Below, one piece after another: positions 57,935-64,000 of a DNA stretch of 64,000 nucleotides. Each line of letters begins with the position of its first letter. Position 1 is the stretch's first letter. The stretch is from Latrodectus hesperus (lineage: Eukaryota; Arthropoda; Arachnida; Araneae; Theridiidae): positions 85,731,215 through 85,795,214 of the forward strand of contig CM075855.1 of assembly GCA_037975125.1 (NCBI GenBank), given 5' to 3'. The translations under genes and the position numbers were made by a program. Below the pieces are notes generated by a model. That model worked only from the letters and a program-made list of their open reading frames with translations. It made no database searches and was not told the origin of the DNA.

Positions 57935-58984
57935 TTAACATGCTTCGGATTGTCCGATTTGGGTCAAATATGCACCGTTTTGTTGTATGATTTGATGCCA
58001 TTTTAAAGGTAACCTCATAATGCCTCTCTCATAGAAGTCCTGGTCTCTATTTGCAAAAAACTCTAGTAGTCGATTTTCACAATCCTCTCTAGATGCCAAT
58101 TTTTTATCATTAAAGAAATTTTGCAATGCAAGAAAAAGATGATAATCGCTTGGTGCCAAGTCCGGACTGTATGGCGGATGCATTAAAACTTCCCAACCAA
58201 GCTCCCGAAGTTTCTGGCGAGTCACTGTAGATGTGTGTGGCCTAGCGTTGTCCTGGTGGAACACGACACCTCTCCTGTTGGCCAATTCTGGCCGTTTCTG
58301 GTCAATCGCTATCTTCAAACGGTCCAGTTGTTGACAGTAGAGATCAGAATTTAGCGTTTGGCCATATGGAAGCAACTCATAATAAATAATCCCCTTCCAG
58401 TCCCACCAAATGCATAGCAGAACCTTCCTGGCCGTTAGTCCTGGTTTGGCCACCGTTTGAGGTGCTTCACCGCTCTTTGACCACGATCGTTTTCGCACAG
58501 GGTTATCGTATGTGATCCATTTCTCATCTCCAGTCACCATCCGTTTAAGAAATGGGTCTATCTCATTCCGTTTGGCCAAGGCTTCGCAGATGGAAATTCG
58601 ATCCATCATGTTTTTTTCTGTTAATTGGTGTGGCACCCAAACATCGAGCTTCTTTTTGAATCCAGCTTTGTGTAAATGGTTTAAAACAGTTTTATGGTCG
58701 ATTTTTAGCTCCTGGGCGATGTTACGACTGCTAACATGCCGGTCAACTTCGATCATTTCTCCGATTTTATCGACATTTTCGACGACCGGCCTACCTGTGC
58801 GAGGTGCATCTTTAACATCAAAAATTCCTGAACGGAATCTACGAAACCAAAATTGCACATAATTGGCTGTTACAGTATCGGAACCATAAACACCATTCAC
58901 AATTTTAGCCGCCTGGCTTGCATTTTCGCCTTTGTCAAAGAAAAACTGTAAAATGTACCGAATTTTCTCTTTGTTCACTTCCAT
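57935..58984 (-). CDS. Mariner transposase, 349 aa, apparently intact
   Basis: This is a cut-and-paste DNA transposase that binds its element's inverted repeats and inserts at TA. The ATG at 58984 gives 349 residues, the family norm; the 12 codons upstream in frame begin with GTG and are not needed. An N-terminal paired-like helix-turn-helix region (residues about 1-110) contains the RTGRP linker motif at 62-66. WVPHQL at 116-121 is the family signature. The catalytic triad is D153 (TGDEKW), D245 (FHQDNARPH) and D280 (YSPDLAPSDYH), with exactly 34 residues between the last two (DD34D). There are no stops or frameshifts, so it could encode active enzyme. Genes like this are often annotated as SETMAR by similarity, but there is no SET domain here. 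Activity is untested; the altered left end may impair the element. Confidence 0.95.
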   Translation of the reverse strand: MEVNKEKIRYILQFFFDKGENASQAAKIVNGVYGSDTVTANYVQFWFRRFRSGIFDVKDAPRTGRPVVENVDKIGEMIEVDRHVSSRNIAQELKIDHKTVLNHLHKAGFKKKLDVWVPHQLTEKNMMDRISICEALAKRNEIDPFLKRMVTGDEKWITYDNPVRKRSWSKSGEAPQTVAKPGLTARKVLLCIWWDWKGIIYYELLPYGQTLNSDLYCQQLDRLKIAIDQKRPELANRRGVVFHQDNARPHTSTVTRQKLRELGWEVLMHPPYSPDLAPSDYHLFLALQNFFNDKKLASREDCENRLLEFFANRDQDFYERGIMRLPLKWHQIIQQNGAYLTQIGQSEAC

Positions 58985-59136
58985 TTTTAACACCCTGTAA
59001 CTCACAACTGAATGCACCAAACAAAAAACAGCAAAAGAATTTTTTTACTGCGAAATGTCACCTTTCCAACGAGCATAAATCTGAAATTGTTTGATCGATA
59101 CTTTACGAGAAATCTATCAGTACAGCCATCTGCCGA

Positions 59137-59167
59137 AAAAATAATGGATTTCTTTTCCCCAACCTAA
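59137..59167. repeat. Mariner right terminal inverted repeat
   Basis: It reads inward TTAGGTTGGGGAAAAGAAAT then CCATTATTTT; pairs with the left repeat at 57887-57912. Confidence 0.85.
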
Positions 59168-59622
59168 TATAATTTTTTGTTACAATATAGTACTTAAAAT
59201 TATTCGAGACAATAGTACTATAACTGTTTCTATAATGATTTTTAAAATGGGAATAATGAATTTTTAGAGGAAAAAAATTACAAATACTGTATAAAAATTA
59301 TTGTTGTAAGAAAATTAGAAAAGCTTTAAAAAAAATATTGATTTCTTTATTTGAATTATGGAAATCTGAATACAGCTTTATAAAAATATCCGGAAGATGT
59401 AAAAGGATTGTATTTACTTTTGGTAATACAACAAAGCTGATATATTTTAAGAATTATATCATACAATTGTTATAATTATCAAAATCATAATATTTAATAA
59501 TTTTTATATAAGTAATATTTTAAAGACTGGAAATAATGAAACTTTAATCACATTAGACTCAATATGAAAAGGAAGATTTCAGAAAATTGAAATCAAACCT
59601 GTTATAATCAATCCAATAAAAG

Positions 59623-59695
<73 letters not shown>

Positions 59696-59939
59696 CAAGA
59701 TATAATTCAATAAATTGATCTTTTTATAGAGGCTACGATTTAATATTATTAGACACCATTACTATATAATCTTAAAAGCGATATATCACTATTTTATTAT
59801 ATTATATGAAAATAAAATGGAAATCATCCCCAAACCAAAATCTAAAGCAATACTAAAAATAAAAATAATCCATATTTGAGACAATTTTTAACCATTTATA
59901 TTCTTTTGCATAAAATTATTCTCATTCAAAATCATTTAA
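59168..59939. other. AT-rich with a (TA)n tract
   Basis: Uninterrupted TA tract at 59627-59689. No gene seen. Confidence 0.6.
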
Positions 59940-60640
59940 TCAAATATCAACTTCAGTTTTACGCTAAAAATAGATATGGAATATAAAGCGATGAGGCGAA
60001 ACTAATTTTATCAGCTTATATTTTAAGATTAATGGGGTGCAGAAATCTATTATCTCCATTTCAATCTTATCTTTCGATTAATTTTAACATTATTTGTTCA
60101 AAGTTACATTAATCGCATATCAATTTCATCGAGTCAGTTTTATGCTGATGATATAGTTATTGCAGCGTAAAAGTGCAACCAATTTCAACAGCTCATATAA
60201 TATTGAAGTTAAAAGTGCAAAATTTTTTAAACTTATATTTGGCGCAAAAATCTCCATTTTTAAAATTATAATTTCCTATTACTGAAACCATTCATTGATT
60301 ATCGCTTTATTTATCAGCTTTAATTTTAAGGTGATATATATATGAGCATTTCATTGGAGAATTTTACCAGCTCATATTTTTAAAACTGACGCAAAAATGT
60401 CGTTTAAATTCAATTTAGCACAAAAATGTCGTTTAATTTCTATGTAGCGCAAAAATCTATATTTTTAAATAGTCACAATTTTTGTGTTAATCATTCAAAA
60501 ACACATTCATCATGTATCAAATTCAATTTAATGGTGATGATACAGATGGGCATTTCAGCGATGATGCGCAACCAGTTTCAGCAGCTTTTACCTTTAAATT
60601 AATGGCGAAAAATCTCCACGAAATCAAACACTAAGCTCTG
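59940..60640. repeat. Degenerate tandem array, about 175-200-bp unit, four copies
   Basis: A recurring sequence block (TATCAATTTCA or TATCAAATTCA, then GATGAT..AG, TTTCAGCG, CAACCAATTTCAACAGCT) appears near 59943, 60118, 60313 and 60512. Each is followed by GGCGCAAAAATCTCC-like sequence. Copies are strongly diverged. Confidence 0.65.
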
Positions 60641-63032
60641 CTCCAAGCTAAGACGAGGCACACATAAGCAGCCTCTTCAAACACTATATTCACCCGCGTT
60701 TGCACAATGTTAATGACAATCTTCAAAGACTAATAAACATTTTGTCACTACTACCCACTGCAATAACCGTCGCAAAGTAGACGCTTAATATCTGTCAAAG
60801 GGTTACCCACTAAGCTGTCGGGGTCCATGGAAGTAAAGGGTTAATTCTTCCCATTATGCCCCACAATTTAATGAAATTGATGGATACAGATTTTCAGGCA
60901 TATTCCTTTGTAAGGCACGAAGTGATTATCTCGTTTTTGATTAGTTGTTGGTATTTTTGTATAAGTTTTTTAACTCTTTCGGCATTTTGATGATAAATTT
61001 GATTATTAATAAAAACTGCTTTTGTTAACAATAGATTAACAGTGACCTTATATGTCGTTTAATCTTAATGAAAATCATTTTTTATTTTTCATACTTAATA
61101 TTAAATTTTTGTAAATAAAATTAAAGGAATTTTTCCAAAATATAACCATGATTTGAGTTAGATATATTTTCCCTAATCATACAGGCATCATTAACGATTA
61201 TTAATATAGGGAAAAAATTGAGTTAATTTTAAAATTTAAGCTGTTCGAGCACTCATTTGAACTTATAAGATATTTCTGGTGATGTTTATTTGTTTGGTTT
61301 GCTTACCTTTTTTCTGCATATTTTTAAAATCGGTATGTCTATAATATATTATCTTCAGAAAATCCGTTCCATTAATTAAATATTCAGGAACTTTCCTATA
61401 CGTATGTTTGAATTTACTGAAATTTGTCAATTTTTAAAAATAATTTTCAAGCCAGTTTAAAAATTTTTTGTAATGATATTTCAATAAAATTCTGTCTTTC
61501 TTGACAGTTAAACCATAATTCTCCCGCACTCGACCGTTATTTAACTGAGTTTTTCGACGGATTTTTAAGCAACAGTAATAGCAAAAATGTTATTCATGAC
61601 AATTCTATTTGAATATAAAACAGGAAATTTTATTACAAACAATTATGTTAAATAAAAAAAGTTTAATTCTTGATAACAATTAGTTAAGTACTAAGAAAAA
61701 TATTCTGACAATGCCAAAAAAATATTAAATACTTCAAGGTGATTTATCACAACACAGCAAAAATTTGAATTATAATATTGAGCAGTAATAGCATAATTCA
61801 TTGTTATCACAATACTTGTTATTTATGTCGTTCCAGCATCTGATCATAGGTTGGAAAAGCCAAATGTTTTTTATATTGACAATAATAAGAAAAGACCATG
61901 GAAAAGAAAATTGCTTTCAATACCATGGCAAAAAGAACGATATCAAAATCAGGATTAATATATCTTTGCCACATTGTACAAGCCTTATTATCTTATCTCT
62001 GATTCAACCTAGATTTGTTGACGCATTTTTCTTGATAAAACATTTAACATCGGACCACCACATAAAGCAAACTCAGTGAGCGGCAGTTCGGTCTTTTATT
62101 AGGATTAGTCTCCTATTGCATGCCTGGCACTGCTTTTATCTGAACGGAAGTTCTTTCTGTTCCCCACCCTTTGTTTATGCCCATAGATTCCGGTTATCAG
62201 CACAAAGAGTGGTAACCTGCAAGGCCAGGGCAAAGAGACATAAAAGTCGGATGTATTCCAGAAACCACTCTCTGGCGATATGATTCAGGCACCTTAAGAG
62301 ACCAACTCGTGGCGACAATGACTGGGGAGGGGAGAAGAGGAAAAAAAGGTGCCTAATCAGAGGGACCGGACCACGAGTGAATCATCCTTTTTCCGGATCA
62401 TGGTCAGGAGATAGGGGCACCGTATCGTTTTCGTACATAAATTCAGCGGGGGATAAATGTTTCAGTGAATTGATCAGTTAAAAGGGGATGCGGACTCCGA
62501 TAGCCACAGTCTTCCCACCTAGTATCGAGATTAGACCTCATCTGGGTTACGGTTACAGAAATGTTCTAGATCATATGAACAGTGGAAAAGACAGTGGTTT
62601 TCTTTTTAAATAATACAAGGCTGTTGCAAAAGAAAGAAATTTACGGACTAATGCAGTTAATCGAAACATACTTGAACAAGAGACACCTGAAATGTATGAA
62701 ATTTTTGTTCATTGTATCAAAATTTCATTATAATGGATTTTCTTATATACAGTGCTTATAAGCACTGGCTCACAAGGTATGTAGCCTTATTTAGTTGGAT
62801 GAGCTTGTACTGTAATAGATTTCATCATAATGAGATCAAGTAATTATAATTAAACCGGGATTCTTCCACATCGCGTCACATTAATACAGCCCAATATGTG
62901 AAATAGTCATTTCTAGAGAACAGCTTACCAGGTGGACATGGAAAAGCCTTAGATCGTTAGATTGTGCAATTTGTGATATTAAAGGAATTTTACAAACATA
63001 AAAAAATAGCTTTTTTTTCAGAGTAAAAGTTA
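60641..63032. other. Gene-free, with a GC-richer block at 62090-62560
   Basis: The block 62090-62560 is distinctly GC-richer (for example GACTGGGGAGGGGAGAAGAG) but no frame with splice borders was found. It could be regulatory or a noncoding exon. A perfect palindrome CAGTGCTTATAAGCACTG lies at 62750-62767. A 92-codon frame at 61801-62079 is unassigned. Confidence 0.4.
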
Positions 63033-63040
63033 GTCTAGTG

Positions 63041-63891
63041 CAGTGTTTCTCAACCGCCGGTCCGCGGACCAGTACCGGTCCGCGAAATATCCAGCTTTTA
63101 TAGGCCGACCACCGATACAGTACCCCAGAAGAAGATGTACGTTCAGGTAATCTGTGGATAATCAATCCATTTATTGATAATTATGATAACAATCTCACTA
63201 CAGTCCAGGAAACAGAACTTATTGAACTGTTTTCAGATCTAGGACTTAAATCACAGTTCAAATCAATAAATATATATCAATTCTGGATAAAGACTGCAAC
63301 AGAATACCCCAATCTTCATGCAAAGGCGTTGAAGATTTTATTGCCTTTTTCCTCAACTTATTTGTGTGAAACTACATTTTCGGCTATGACTGTTATTAAG
63401 ACGAAACATAGAAATCGACTTGCTCTTGCACCTGCTTTACGTATTGCTGTAACTGGTTTAAAGCCTAGGATTGACAGTTTAGTCAGCAACAAAGACCAGC
63501 AGCAATCTCATTAATTTTAGTTTTTATATAGCCTTTATTTTGGTAAATTATTTTTTCCTTATTTGGTATCTACTTACGTTGTTCACATTTCGACTCATTG
63601 TTGTTTTGGCTAATATATTAATTAAAAAAATAAATATATCATTCACGTTGGAATTTTCTTGGAGTTTTAATTAAGTTTTGATGCTTTTATTCTCGATGCA
63701 ATATTATATAAGTAAGTTGAATATACAAATGTAAATTATAACAAACAAAATGCTTTAAAAATTATATATGTCTTCATGATTTATCTTTGTGAAAAATTGT
63801 GCATTGGGTCAAATTATTAATATTACCGGTCCGCGCGAACGTGCCGAAATATTTTACCGGTCCTTGGAGTAAATTCAGTTGAGAAACACTG
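63041..63891 (+). mobile_element. Deleted hAT element with perfect 8-bp duplication
   Basis: The 851-bp element has inverted ends CAGTGTTTCTCAAC at both sides and GC-rich subterminal repeats (ACCGGTCCGCG and relatives). The 8-bp duplication GTCTAGTG at 63033-63040 and 63892-63899 is perfect, as expected for hAT. Only the C-terminal part of the transposase is kept, so it depends on a helper for movement. Confidence 0.9.
63122..63514 (+). pseudogene. ZBED5-like hAT transposase, C-terminal remnant
   Basis: The frame is open for about 130 codons up to TAA at 63512. It reads LWIINPFIDNYDNN, ELIELFSDLGLKSQF, FWIKTATEYPNLHAKALKIL, then LLPFSSTYLCETTFSAMTVI and KTKHRNRL. This is the order of the hAT C-terminal dimerisation region in ZBED5/FAM200/SCAND3-type transposases. 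There is no BED finger or catalytic core and no credible ATG at its start, yet it holds no stop or frameshift, which points to recent loss of the rest. Confidence 0.85.
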
Positions 63892-64000
63892 GTCTAGTGG
63901 ATCCTTCAGAGTGCGTTCTGAATCTTTTTTTTTTTTGTCACTATTTTTTTCGGCACTCTTAAAATCTGGAGGAAAACAAAGAAAAAGTAAGCTTAAAAGT

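Larger units (their letters stand above)
57887..59167 (-). mobile_element. Complete mariner element
   Basis: The element is about 1281 bp, the normal mariner size. The right end (read inward) is TTAGGTTGGGGAAAAGAAAT; the left end is TTGGGGAAAAAGAAATCCAT, so the two share GGGGAAAA(A)GAAATCCATTATTTT while the outermost bases of the left end are altered. TA dinucleotides border it at 57885-57886 and 59168-59169. It contains one uninterrupted transposase gene on the minus strand. Just inside the right end is a GCCATCTGCCG motif. Confidence 0.9.

Noticed and set aside
58512..58862. 116-codon plus-strand frame
   Set aside because: Antisense to the mariner transposase gene.
57935..59020. SETMAR methyltransferase gene
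   Set aside because: Only the transposase part is present; there is no SET domain, and the gene lies inside its own inverted repeats.

Overview
The window reads as AT-rich, intron- or gene-desert-like DNA from an arthropod, most likely an orb-weaving spider. That assignment is inference. It rests on a Jockey-type LINE RNase H tail, a mariner transposase and hAT/BED and ZBED5-like transposases of kinds I associate with araneid genomes, plus several tRNA-derived SINE families. No bacterial or viral features are visible and there is no tRNA or rRNA gene. Only one segment looks convincingly like a host protein-coding exon: a 108-bp, phase-symmetric exon on the minus strand (27627-27734) with a strong polypyrimidine/CAG acceptor and an AAG|GTAAGT donor. 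Three weaker exon candidates lie at 4451-4649 (-), 31707-31837 (+) and 54175-54438 (+).

Region by region. 0-12 kb is dense with small retroposons: SINE copies (several minus-strand members of one family, one with a perfect 14-bp target-site duplication), a 188-bp retroposon with a 14-bp duplication at 5.1 kb, a 5'-truncated LINE with a 15-bp duplication at 5.8 kb, and two decayed LINE 3' ends at 10.4-11.6 kb. 13.2-14.9 kb holds a broken IS630/Tc1/mariner-superfamily transposon whose right end plus 31 bp of flank has been amplified into a 122-bp, ten-copy array. 15-27 kb is very AT-rich with degenerate tandem arrays (about 175 bp and 52-54 bp units), long hairpins and a (TA)n tract. 27.6-30.8 kb has the host exon with a decayed 2.9-kb hAT element just inside the adjoining intron. 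32-37 kb is SINE-rich and includes a 181-bp tandem array apparently grown from a SINE body. 39-43 kb contains a 253-bp MITE with 39-bp terminal inverted repeats and a perfect 9-bp duplication. 42.9-45.9 kb is a nest of LINE 3' ends and SINEs, including a LINE fragment with a 208-codon open RNase H frame flanked by a perfect 11-bp duplication. 46.8-47.8 kb is an unclassified interspersed repeat bounded by TA tracts. 50-54 kb holds a full-length-looking SINE and an 80-bp array with A-B-C higher-order structure. 57.9-59.2 kb is a structurally complete mariner element with an uninterrupted 349-residue DD34D transposase. 63.0-63.9 kb is a deleted hAT element with a perfect 8-bp duplication that still carries an open C-terminal transposase frame.

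The mobile parts fit a LINE-SINE partnership: the LINE 3' ends and two SINE families all finish in CAA/AAC repeats, so the SINEs may use the LINE machinery. Much of the structure here is transposon ends turning into tandem repeats. Many of the longer open frames are antisense shadows or frames inside repeats.
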